From the NCBI GenBank assembly GCA_025667525.1, contig CM046882.1, positions 547,658,630-547,722,629 of the forward strand: 64,000 nt of DNA. The letters run 5' to 3'. The DNA comes from Glebionis coronaria (lineage: Eukaryota; Streptophyta; Magnoliopsida; Asterales; Asteraceae). The notes beneath the pieces were generated by a model. It was not told where the DNA came from and did not search any database. It saw only the letters and a program-made list of their open reading frames with translations. A program made the position numbers and the translations under genes. Shown here piece by piece: positions 1 to 10,229 of the stretch. Numbering within the stretch: position 1 is the stretch's first letter; each line of letters starts with the position of its first letter.

Positions 1-1985
1 TTATATATTCTAGTACCTCCTTTAGCCGAGTTATGATCCAAACTAGCCCTAAATACTAACTCGTAAATTTAAGTTATATCAAAAATCAATTTTTCGGGTT
101 TATGTCAAAACTAATAATCATTTTGTAAAAAGTTTATAATATGTACATAAGTTTGTTAGTGATTATACTATTTTTAAAAACATTTATAAAATAGAGGGAC
201 TAAAAGGATGATTGTTGGAAAGTTTAAATTATAACATCACTAACAACTCATTTAAACAAAAAAAAGATCAAACAGTCTCTTTTCTTTCTCTCTTTTGAAC
301 GACAACCATAAGCACAAGAACACCACGATCAAAACTTTTTCTAGCTAAATTATTTTGGTTTTTAGTGAGTATAATCATTCTTTAACATATCCTCATAGTT
401 TATTTTGACATGCAAGCTCATTTTCAAAATCTCATAATTTGAATATAATTCTTATGAAATGTTTATATTTATTTATGAGTTAGTGTATTTTAGAGTAATC
501 CACATGGTATTACATTGTTTTTTTAATCAATTTTAGGGATGGATCATAATTCAGGGCTGTTTGGATACTTATACTTGGAGGGAAAGGATTGAGCGTCAAA
601 TCTTATATTGTTTAGTCTTAGATTACTTATATAAAGGTATGTAAAAACCCTATTTGATTATGTATTTCTATAATATACTAAATTGTGATTTTTATTAGTT
701 AAAATAGATTGATCATGAAATTAGGTACATATGAGTTACCTACTTATTTTCTCCTTAAAATGAACATGGTTTGAGTGTATGATCAAATTACATGACATTA
801 CTAAATTTCATTCTAGTCTTACATTTTGAGCATGATTTTGGTCCAAAACTTTTATGCTTAGCATAATAAGGGTACTAAAATCTTATAAATAGCCTCATAT
901 CACCTTTTATACAGTAGGCAAGTGAAGAGTTTAGTGTACCTAAGTGGTTTAGCTAGTAGTGCAATGTACAACTCATACACCTACCATGGTTCACTTTTTC
1001 TTATAAACTTAAAAACTTACAAGATTTCTAAAACTTTTAATCCATGATCATTCCTTTATAAAATGAATCTTGATTTTACTATAATTAGAGTATTACACTC
1101 ATAAACATTTCATTACTTAGGTTCGGGTTAGTTTTGGTGTCGTTTCGCGTTTTCTTGTTTCTTCTACAAACCCGACTACCTAAGGTGAGTTCATAGCCCT
1201 CTTTTTACTTCTTATGCATTGTTTCAAAACGCGGGGTGAGATTACATGTTGGAACACATTCATTTAAAACTGTATGCTATACATAACAATATGCTTTCCA
1301 GAAGATTACCAATTATTATTGCTTTTAGTACCAATAGCCGTATGAACCCCTACATATCATGAACCGTTAATAATTGAGTACCAAGCGCGATTGTTGTGGA
1401 TGGATCCATCGAGATTGACAAAACCCGTCCCGTACTTTGATGCACTTAACATTTGATTATTTCTTGGGTATTTAGGTTAAATACTCACCAGGGGCATACT
1501 TAACTGTTAATGCTTCGGTTTCATGAGCTAAAGAGCAATAATAAAGTATTGATCCGGACTATGGTTAACGTACATAGCTATTTTTCCCCACTGTTTGTTT
1601 TACAAATAAATGCATGTGTTCCATAATTACATAACTAAACCTATGAATTTCACTCAACTTTTTGTTGGCGTTTTACATGTTTAAATCTCAGGTAATAATG
1701 CTTAGTTTGCTTGGATGGGAGCCCGTAGGATGTTTAGCAGCTTGGAAGTTTATGTGTTATGTCTAAGCTTTGGTTTTAGTATATATGTTACAAAATCAAG
1801 TTTTAATAGTACTTTTTATCTTGTTATGAAATTTTGGACCTTCGTTTAAAACTCTAATCTTTATGAAGTAATGTAAATGTTTTATTTCGCTATTTTGTGT
1901 CAACTATATTTTATTGTTTCTTGTACCATGATGTGGCACCCCCATGTTGCCTACTCGTTCCTTGCCTAATTTTGGGGGTGTTACA
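1..1985 (+). repeat. 3' part of an LTR (solo or truncated), left edge outside window
   Basis: The segment ends in TTTGGGGGTGTTACA at 1985, the usual right end of many plant Ty3/gypsy LTRs, whose left ends read TGTAACACCCC. No such left end is in the window, so the element begins before base 1. A TATAAATA box at 884-891 could be the LTR promoter. The segment holds no open frame with a recognisable domain. No primer-binding site follows base 1985, so this is either a 3' LTR or a solo LTR. Lineage is uncertain; a chromovirus such as Tekay is my best guess. Confidence 0.55.
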
Positions 1986-2917
1986 ACAACTCAGGCTCTG
2001 GACCGAGCGCTTAAGTTCAAACTATCTAGTTGTTCGTTTTGTATAATAGTATAAGCAATAAGGACTATATGTAGCCGCTTTTGGCCTTATAAGATGTACG
2101 ACTACTTCCATAAGTATTGATGTTGCGTTTCTATAATTCGTGTATGTATGTAATATAATTTTGTTGTTTATCAATGATGTTGTTTTATATGGTTTAAGTA
2201 ATATTGATATTAGTGTAAGAGATTCTATATTTATATGGTTTGTTGTGAAAACACGTAGCACTTTCTTTGCCATACATATTTTCCTATTTATTCAATACAT
2301 TCAACAATATTTTTAAAAAATGTATATTTTTTATGTAAGCTTGAATATAATAGATGAATATAATAGATGATGGATTTAAATAGTTTATTTGTTGTACACT
2401 TATTTTTTTGGTGATTTGCTTGTTGAACTAAGAATAATAGTATTCTATATGTATGGATGGAATATTTATTTATTTAAGATGTTATGTATATTATTATGGT
2501 ACCAATTGTTCTCGACGTCTTCATTTTTAGTTTCTTTTCGTATTATTTGTTGCAACATGACCGGCGATTTGGCCATAGAAATATTGTGTCATTTTGTTTC
2601 TCTTAAACGAGCATCGTTGTTGTGTATACACTGTTAGGCTCCATGAGTTGTATCCCTTTTATTGGCAGGAAAGAATCCGGTTTTCAATTGGTGCTCTTTG
2701 AGCTGCATCCCTTTTTATAGCGGGACGATGCGTATTATATCGCATTTGAAAAAAACAATTCGACTTATTGTCTCGAAGGATCGAGCTTGTTCTCGATATT
2801 AACATATGTTATCGAAGCATTGTGAATAGGAACTTCTTATTAATTGATGAGAAATGTACAATCATTCTTTATGTACATGAAAATTTCTGAGTACGCTGAT
2901 AATAGGTACGATATCAA
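1986..2917. other. AT-rich non-coding stretch; 3' untranslated remains of the Tat element
   Basis: No gene is visible. The right part (about 2640-2917) follows the end of the minus-strand integrase frame and carries two similar motifs (CATCCCTTTTTAT and TATCCCTTTTATT) that may be remains of a polypurine region read on the minus strand. No copy of the LTR seen at 9734-10229 is present, so the 3' LTR of the Tat element seems lost. Short open frames at 2022-2273 and 2389-2637 have no recognisable domain and AT-driven composition. Confidence 0.5.
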
Positions 2918-4729
2918 CTTTTCAAAAGCTGAATTTGCACAGATTGCTGATGTGTCATGTTCTTGATATTAACTTTCCATGCAGATCCTTGAGAACATAT
3001 GTCCCAGGGCGCTTAGCTTCGATACTTTGGTAGGGTCCTTCCCAGTTCGGGTCGAGCTTCTTGTGGCCTTCTTGTCGGCTTGCCTCGTTTTTACGAAGTA
3101 CAAAGTCACCAACCTTTGGGTGCGCACGACGGACATTGGAGTTATAGTATCGCTATGTTTGGCGCTTGTATCTTGCTTCACATAAGGATGCGAGTTCTCT
3201 TTGTTCTTCTAGCAAATCTAGATTGAGTCGAAGGTCAGCAATTTTTTTATTTTTTTCGTATGATTGGACACGATATGTGGGAACCCCAATCTCAGGAGGT
3301 AGGACTGCCTATGATCCGTAAACTAGACTAAATGGTGTGTAGCAATGTTTTAAAACCCGGTTTTTTAATCGACCCGGCTAAGTTACCGGTTCAACCGCCG
3401 GGTTGAACCGGTCACATTAAAAAAAACAAATTTATATATATTTATTATACAAATAACTCTAAAACAGAAAGATAACATCCAAAAATTTTTTTTAACACTT
3501 TTAAGTCAATATAAACTATCAAAATATTTCAAAATACAATATTGAAACATTATTGATAACACCCAAAAATTCATACCTCTGCAATACCTCCGATTCCCTA
3601 AAGAACATTTAAGGCAATAAAATTACAGCAAAGTAAAAAAGGAAAACGTAAAGGTTACCTGTTGTGGGATTTTGAAAAATCTGTGAAGAAAGTAAATAGG
3701 AAACTATGTTAAAAAAAGTAAATAGGAAACATGAAAAGTTGTGCATGGGATTATTGGAAATGAAAACCTATTACAGTACCTATTAGTCATCGGTAAACAA
3801 AAACAAAAGCATACTATTATTAAGAAAATAAAAATTAAACCAAAACTTTTTGACCCAGTCGGGTTTTTTAAACCTGGTCAACCCGGGTCCTTGAAAACCC
3901 GCCGGTTTAATCTGGTTCAAAATATGCCAAAAACCCATTGACATTCGGACCGGTTCTCCAACCGGTTCCTGGTTCAACCGGTTGAACCGGCCGGTTTAAC
4001 CCGGTTTTTAAAACATTGGTGTGTAGTGGTTCCTAGTTTTAGTCGTCAGACGGTGAGCCTATAGTATGTTAGGCAATTCTTCCACCCATTGGCCTTTTGC
4101 CTTCCCTAATCATGTTTTTAGACCTTGGAGTAGGATCTTGTTCGTTACCTATGTCTGCCCGTTTGCTTGGGGTTGTGCTACTGATGTGAACTTCTGGTTG
4201 ATGTTGAGCTCGTTGCACCAATCGCAGAATGGGTCGTTTGTAAACTGTTTTTCGTTGTCGCTGATAATGACACCCGGAATACCAAATCGGCACACGATGT
4301 GTAGCAACTGGTGCAGCTTCCTCCCATTTTGTGAAATAATCAATTGCTATGACCAAAAAATTTACGCGTCCTGGGGCCTCCGGAAAAGGTCTAACCAATA
4401 AGATCCCCCATTGTTAAAATGGCCATGGAGTCGATATGCTTTTTAGGTCAGACTGCAGTTTTCGTCTAATGGGAGCGTGCTCTTGGCAGTTGTGACATTC
4501 ATCTACTACTTGTGTTGCGTCACGGTACATTGTTGGCCAATAATATCTAAGTCTTGCAACCTTTTGTGCGATTGTCCTAGCTCCAGCGTAGGCTCCGCAA
4601 GATCCAAAGTGTGCTTCCTGAAGGACATAATGTGCTTGGTTTGGACCAACACAACGCAACCATAGGGATGAGTAACCCTTCCTATATAAAACACCTTGCT
4701 TCATGGAGTACTGAGGTGCTTTAATTCCT
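2918..4729 (-). pseudogene. Integrase pseudogene of the Tat element (split by a MITE)
   Basis: Integrase would join element cDNA to chromosomal DNA in the nucleus. The N-terminal zinc-binding region is readable near 4600-4450 (HFGSCGAYAGAR...CHNCQEHAP), with the second His replaced by Tyr. The first catalytic Asp lies in AIDYFTKWEE and the second in ISDNEKQF, which is in a shifted frame. The third acidic residue, expected in QANGQ-T-E, is now a TAG codon. A 676-bp MITE with an 8-bp duplication sits at 3343-4018. On its far side the frame resumes with PFSLVYGS then a stop, followed by the usual Tat C-terminal run KVGDFVLRKNEAS and NWEGPY, ending near 2918. Several frameshifts and stops; certainly inactive. 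Confidence 0.85.
3343..4018. mobile_element. hAT-like MITE inserted in the integrase pseudogene
   Basis: The left end reads CAATGTTTTAAAACCCGG and the right end, read inward on the other strand, CAATGTTTTAAAAACCGGG: imperfect terminal inverted repeats of about 20 bp continuing into CCGGTTCAACCGG-rich subterminal repeats. It is flanked by a perfect 8-bp direct duplication GTGTGTAG (3335-3342 and 4019-4026). Removing the element and one copy of the duplication joins two halves of a recognisable integrase C-terminus. An 8-bp duplication is the rule for the hAT superfamily. There is no transposase frame, so it was mobilised in trans. Confidence 0.88.
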
Positions 4730-5275
4730 ACTTACCTTGCAGAGTTTGGGTCTTCGGGTAGCTTTCCATCTTGGAGGTACTCGATGATGAGAGTCATCTA
4801 GGTTTCTCCATCGTCTTCAATGGTGTTAGTGGCATGGGCTTCGATGCTTTTATGAGGAATGACCTCCACAAGGACATTATTGATAAGATGTATAAAGGAT
4901 GAGGAGGCTAGTTTACTAAGAGCATCACCACACTTATTTTTTGAGCGAGATATCTGTGTGCTTGAGAAACTTTCTTGCAAACTTTGGACCTTGCCGAGGT
5001 ACCGTTTCATTGATTCTTCGCGTGCTTCATACATCCCTTTGACGTGGTTGGTCATTAGCAGTGAATCAATGAAAACTTGCAAGTGGCGAACATCCAGCAT
5101 GGTGGCCAACTTCAAACCTGCAATTAAGGCCTCATACTCAGCTTCGTTGTTAGAGGTGGGGAAATCAAACCGAAGGGCATAAGTGATTTCTTTTCCATCG
5201 CGGCCGGTTAAAATGAGACCTGCCCCAGAACCATCTCCAGATGCTCCGTCGGTCTATAACGTCCATATTTGCGTT
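4730..5275 (-). pseudogene. Second (archaeal-like) RNase H of the Tat element
   Basis: Reads on the minus strand as TDGASGDGSGAGLIL, then NNEAEYEALIAGLKLA, then FIDSLLMTNHVKG, the D-E-D pattern of the RNase H1 fold. A second RNase H between RT/RNase H and integrase is diagnostic for Tat elements. The conserved segment just before TDGAS contains a TAG in place of a probable Tyr codon, and the frame breaks again further on. Not functional. Confidence 0.8.
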
Positions 5276-6901
5276 TTATCTTGAGACTTGAAAAAAGACT
5301 TTGATGTTTTTTTTTTGCAAAGAGGAAGTGTTATTTGTACATTCGGCTATGAAGTCTGTAGTTACTTGCCCTTTAATCGCCGATATGGGTTTGTATATAA
5401 TATCATGCTCTCCTAGCTCGATAGCCCACTTGGCCAGCTTGCCAGAGTTTTCTGGCTTTAGTAGTATTTGGTGAATGGGTTGTTCAGTAGGTACGCATAT
5501 CGTATGTGCCTGAAAGTATCGGCGTAGTCGGCGCGCCGTGTGATCGAGTGTGAGGGCTAACTTTTCAAGTAGTGGGTAGTTCACTTATGGTCCCTGCAAT
5601 GCCTTGCTAACGAAGTAGATCGGCATTTGCATATTATTTCTTTCTGCCATGAGTACCGAGCTGATCGTTTCATGAGACACATCTAGGTACAGTGTTAGCG
5701 TTTCCCCGGGTGTCGGTACAATTAAAGAGCGGAGGGAGTGTAAGTGTAGCTTGATTTCTTGAAATGCTCTTTTCGCCTCCTGATTCCATCGAAATTCCTT
5801 TTTGTCTATCCACCCCTTCAGTGTCTTGAAGAACGACAATGCTTTTTCGGCAGATCTAGCCAGGAAACGACCTAGATCGGCTAATTTTCCAACGAGGCTT
5901 TGTACTGCCCGTACGGTTCGAGGGGATATAATGTCGTTGATAGCTTTGATCTTCTCCGGATTGGCTTCGATCCCTTTCTTTGTAATCATATACCCCAAAA
6001 ATTGGCCTGTTTCGACACCAAACACACATTTCTTTGGGTTTAGCTTCATATTAATGCGTCGTAAGGTGTTGAAGGTTTCTTCAATATCTTGCATGAGGTT
6101 TCCTTCACTTTTGCTCTAATGACCATATCGTCCACGTATATTTCAATGTTTCGGCCGAGTTGGTTTGAAAATGCCTTATCTACCAATCGTTGATAAGTTG
6201 CGCCGACATTTTTAAGCCCGAAAGGCATGTTTTCATAGCAAAATGTTCCATGCTCCGTGTGAAATGTTGTTTTCTCTTCATCTTCTCTGCCATGCGTATT
6301 TGGTGGTATCCCTTGTATGCATCTAGGAAACATTTAAATCTAAATCCATCCAAGGATTCGATCTTCTGGTCAATCTCAGGTAACGGATAGCCATCTTTTG
6401 GGCAAGCCTTATTTAGGCTTGTGAAGTCGATGCACATGCGCCAAGTGTCATCTCTTTTTCGGACCATCATTGGGTTAGAAACCCAAGGGGAAAGTACACT
6501 TCTTTGAGTATGTTTTCCTCCACCAACTTAGCAACCTCTTAAGTGACTGCTTCATTCCGCTCTTTAGCTAACACCCGTTTTTCTGCCAGATCGGGAAGGT
6601 GCGAGGGTGTATGATTAACTTATGTTTGGCAAGTTCCCTTGGTATCACGATCGTGTCTGAAGGACACCACGCAAAAATATCTAGATTCTCACTTAATATT
6701 CGTCGTAGTTCTTGCTTAGATCGGGGGTGACGACCCATCGCCGATTACGACTGGTGGATCTGGGTATAAAGTGTTTATTACCACATTCTCCCTTTCAGTG
6801 TTCTTTTCTTGTGTTTGTGAGATTGATTATGGATTGGTTTCACGTACCCTCTTACGGTAGATCTGGGCACACTCAATCTTATGAAGTATGTCTCCGCGAA
6901 C
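5276..6901 (-). pseudogene. Reverse transcriptase - RNase H pseudogene of the Tat element
   Basis: Upstream linker LSENLDIFAWCPSDT is typical of Tat RT leaders. The RT fingers read WRMCIDFTSLNKACPKDGYP (about 6440-6380), the palm EIYVDDMVIRAK with the YVDD active site near 6130, and the thumb/connection LGYMITKKGIEANPEKIKAI near 5990. The first RNase H follows (LYLDVSHETISSVL near 5680, KLAKWAIELGEHDIIY near 5420, TTDFIAECTN near 5340). Reading requires changes of frame near 6250 and 6110-6040 and crossing stops, so it is decayed. The MITE at 6902-7665 separates this part from the protease. Confidence 0.85.
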
Positions 6902-7665
6902 TAGGGGTATTCACCGGTTCGGTTTTCGGGTTTGTGGGTTGTATGGTTCGGGTTAATCGGTTTGAAAATTTTTAAAGTTAAAACCAAAACCAAGCCAAAC
7001 TAATTATAGTACTGATAAAACCAAACCATAAACCAAATTAGATTTCGGTTTGGTTTCGGTTTAAACCAAGAAAACCAAATTCAAGTAAACTCTAATATAT
7101 AATTTAGAAGTCACAAACAAAAACCTAATTTTCAAGTAAAAATAACAAATTATAAACTATTAAGTAAATTGACAATATTTTTAAAGAAACCTAAAGGGTT
7201 AGAACTTTATATAAATAAATAGAAACGAAATAAGGTAAAATTTTCTTTGAAGAAAGTGTTTAGAATTATCATTAACTTGAATAGTCCATCTCCACGCATC
7301 CAAACACAAGTGCAACTTCAAACTCACTCTATATATGAGAATTTATATGAATCAAGTAGGAAAATTGTAACTAAGTTGTTGGGATATACATCAATTTTTA
7401 GTACGGTGAATGATTAGTTTAAAAGACAACTACTTAGAATAATATATAGTTAAAAATTTAATGTGTATAGAGTTATTCGGTTTTTTGGGTTTGGTTTGGT
7501 TTTATTTTTGTCAAACCATAACCAAACCAAACACCAATTAAATACTTCGGTTCGATTTCAAACCAAACCATACACCATTTAACATTATTGGTTCGGTTTT
7601 ATTCGGTTTCGATTCGGTTTACTTTTTGGTTTGTTCGGTGTCAAACCAAACACTGAACACCATTA
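6902..7665. mobile_element. hAT-like MITE inserted between protease and RT of the Tat element
   Basis: The left end reads TAGGGGTATTCACCGG and the right end, read on the other strand, TAATGGTGTTCAGTG: an imperfect terminal inverted repeat of the TAGGGGTGTTCA type seen in plant hAT MITEs. A perfect 8-bp duplication CCGCGAAC flanks it (6894-6901 and 7666-7673). The subterminal parts are rich in GGTTCGGTTT / AAACCAAACC repeats. There is no transposase frame. It is a different family from the MITE at 3343-4018, as ends and internal sequence do not match. Confidence 0.88.
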
Positions 7666-7673
7666 CCGCGAAC

Positions 7674-8175
7674 GATGGCGACACCTGACTAGATGGGGAA
7701 TTTCATAAGTGAGTGGATTTGTAGAAGTGATTGCTCCTAGTTGTCTCATTCATGGCCGACCCAATATCACATTGTAAGGTGATGGAGCTCGGACAATCAT
7801 GAAATTTGTCATGATTGTTTTACTATCTTTTCCGTTATAATCAAAAAGGGTTAGAGGGGTCGTTATGATTCCGAGCGGCCATAATACTTGGCCTGCAAAA
7901 CCTACTAACGATGATGTTGGTGCTCGAATTGACGTCTTCACCTCATTACTTAGCTGCTGGAAGCAATGTTCATACATTATTTTTGTTGAACTTCCCCCGT
8001 CCATGTAGATGCGGTGCATCATGCATCCTTCAATTTCGACTTTGATGATGAGCGGGTTGTCACCGTTACAGTTTTCTGGGATCGAGTCGTCACTTGAGAA
8101 TGCAATGTTGGTACTTTGTTGTGGCGTCCTTAGTTCTAGACAAGGTAGGGACCATTGTTCACTAGTCATTAGTAC
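7674..8175 (-). pseudogene. Aspartic protease pseudogene of the Tat element
   Basis: The protease would process the Gag-Pol polyprotein. The segment contains GGSST as YMDGGSSTKIMYEHCF, the Tat variant of the D-T/S-G active site, and ends in the flap/helix region VILGRP. It is in the same frame as gag but separated from it by a stop at 8176-8178. A TGA follows GRP directly (7750-7752), where related elements usually carry Trp or Thr. Beyond that stop, recognisable sequence continues to the MITE edge. Active-site Asp and Gly are present, but the flanking stops make it a pseudogene. Confidence 0.8.
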
Positions 8176-9678
8176 TTAGTTTATTGACTTCGTCTCGGCA
8201 ATCTTTTGCTTCCAATCAACTTGATCCTTCCCCTTTTCAGTGGTACTAGAAGGAGTTACGTTCTGGCTGTTATTTTGGGTTCTTGCACCCTTTGTGAGAT
8301 GGCTCAAATGACCATTTCTAATGCACATTTCAATTTCTTTTCTCAAGTCAATACAATCATTTGTGTCATGGACATGGTCATTATGAAACTCATAATACCT
8401 TGTGTGATCCCGGTGGTGGGCAGGGGCAATCATTCGTGATGGAGGTTGGAGAAAATACTTTCCTTCGGATGTTGCATATATCTCAATGTGTGATTTAAGT
8501 AGAGGTGTAAAAGTGGGTCTATGCGTGCTTGAGCGCTCGTCGGGTCTTCCGTTAGGACGGGTGACATGTATGTCAGATCTTCTTGAGTTGTCTCGATAGC
8601 TTTGGCCACGTCGGTTGTCAGCCCACCTCGAATCGCGCAACCGATTTTCTATGTTTGCTTCATCGGCTCTTATGAAGTTTTGTGCTTGTATGAATAAATT
8701 CTCCATGGATTTGGGTGGTCGAGCAATCAAATCTTTGAAAAGCCTCCCTAGACGTAATACGCTGATGAACGCTCCTGTCATCATTCCGTCTGAGCGGTCA
8801 ATCATGTGTAGGGTTTCCTTTCCATACCTGCCTAGGTAATCCCTAAGCGATTCATCTGACCGTCGTCGAATCCCTAGGATTTCTGCCTGGGTTTTTTGGA
8901 ATTTTCTCTGCTGTAGGATATTTGTTCGAAATTTGTCTCTTAGCTCATGAAAGCTATTTATGATTCCAGATGTTAGGTTTTCGTACCAAAATCTGGCAGC
9001 TCCACATAGTGTAATGTGGAAGAAACGACACTATGCTTGTTCAGGAAGCTTATGGACATCCATCGTGCCCATGAATATTACGAGGTGATCATCGAGATCC
9101 GTCTTGTCGTCATATGTCTTTAGGTTCGTTGGCACCTTGAGTCTGTCTGGCATGTCGTAATCTGTTATTCGAGCTGTGAAAGGTGACGCCACTAAATCGC
9201 GTATGTCTCTTTCAGTTTCTACGAATGTGAAGGGTTCGTTATAGAAGGTTGCGTTGCTTCCGTGTTTGTTTTTTGAGGGCAGGTTTTCGGTCGTGACCCG
9301 ATTCTCTTTAGTTGGTTTACCCGATAAGGTGGTGTATCCAAGAATATATCCTTCAGGGAGGCCTCCGAAGTCTGACTGCCATGGTTTCAGGTTGGGGTGA
9401 GCATCGTTTTCTATTATCGATGTGGGGTTGGCTTCTTTTCTTTTTGAGGAGAATGTTGAATACATAGCATTGATTTGTTCATAGTTTTGTACTACAAACT
9501 GCATGACGGGGTCCCTAGAGGCGTTTTCGAACAGATTTTCTAGAGTGTGATCACGTGTATGATTTTCAGGAATGGGGTTGGATATGTTTGTGCCTATCGG
9601 GGGTTCTTTGGTATCAGGCCCATTGGGCTCATCTCCAAAGGCGTCCGTCAGTACGGTGAACGTGACTTCTTCTAACAT
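8176..9678 (-). pseudogene. Gag pseudogene of the Tat element
   Basis: Begins with ATG at 9678 after a short leader. The first 215 codons end in the Gag core motif LDDHLVIFMGTMDVH and then a TAG at 9031-9033 where Trp is expected. The frame continues unchanged through CGAARFWYENL and DESLRDYLGRYGKE to the end of gag at 8176. The C-terminal part has a basic, Arg/Ser/His-rich stretch (about 8640-8540) and YYEFHNDHVHDTNDC, the usual Tat Gag C-terminal His/Cys-containing block in place of a classical zinc knuckle. Apart from one internal stop the frame is remarkably complete. Confidence 0.85.
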
Positions 9679-9733
9679 AGGTAATAGGTTTTCGATGTGG
9701 TTTTATGTTCGGGGTCCCACGGATGACGCCAAT

Positions 9734-10229
9734 TGATGATACCAAAAATAGCAGGTCCGTGAGGGGGTACTTGAGATTGAAAGAGTGGGCATGTCTATCT
9801 GTATCACTCAACAAAGAAAGACCGTGTTAGAACTTATCCCGAGGCTTTGCCCCGGGATTAAGCTCCGACGATCAAGTCAGATACTTGTATCCTCATAAAT
9901 GTCTGAAATGTATTAATTATAGAGTGAGAGAGGGAGATAGTTAATTGTATTTGTGTGTGTTTCGATGACTTATCATCTTCCTATTTATAAGGAGTGAATA
10001 CTTCAGTCTGTTCATAAGATAAGAATTGAATATATTCCAATCTTCACGTGACACAGTAATAGCTGAGTCATATCGTTTATCCAGTTTGAGCAATTTTTCC
10101 ATAGGCTTATAGAAACCATTTTATTATCTCCTATTGTGCCCACGTGACTTCATGTGACATTGTATGTCATATACATTGTACTAGTTTAATATTTGGTAGT
10201 CTTTGTTAATATATATTTATTATATTATA
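9734..10229 (-). repeat. 5' LTR of the Tat element (right boundary uncertain)
   Basis: On the minus strand the LTR ends GGTATCATCA at 9734, directly before ATTGGCGTCATCCGTGGG (9733-9716), the typical Tat junction of LTR, primer site and leader. A TATA box (minus-strand TATAAATA) lies at 9982-9989, about 250 bp before the LTR end. The outer end must carry TG on the minus strand but cannot be fixed by eye, because no second LTR is available and a Helitron begins at 10230. Confidence 0.65.

Larger units (their letters stand above)
2918..10229 (-). mobile_element. Degenerate Tat-type Ty3/gypsy retrotransposon
   Basis: On the minus strand the order is LTR (9734 upward), leader, gag, protease, RT, RNase H, a second RNase H, and integrase. 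This gag-PR-RT-RH-aRH-INT order with a duplicated RNase H is the hallmark of the plant Tat lineage. All frames carry stops or frameshifts, and two MITEs split the coding region, so it is dead. Only the 5' LTR is recognisable; the 3' LTR is missing, perhaps removed by the LTR element that ends at 1985. The left boundary given is the end of the integrase reading frame. The right boundary is the edge of the Helitron, which may have inserted in or beside the LTR. Confidence 0.85.

Noticed and set aside
2389..2637. 82-codon frame in the AT-rich left region
   Set aside because: Composition-driven frame with hydrophobic residues from T-rich codons; no family resemblance, no neighbours to support it.
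4066..4401. Plus-strand frames across the Tat element (for example 4066-4401, 4859-5182, 5802-6119)
   Set aside because: They are antisense shadows of the minus-strand integrase, RNase H and RT sequences.
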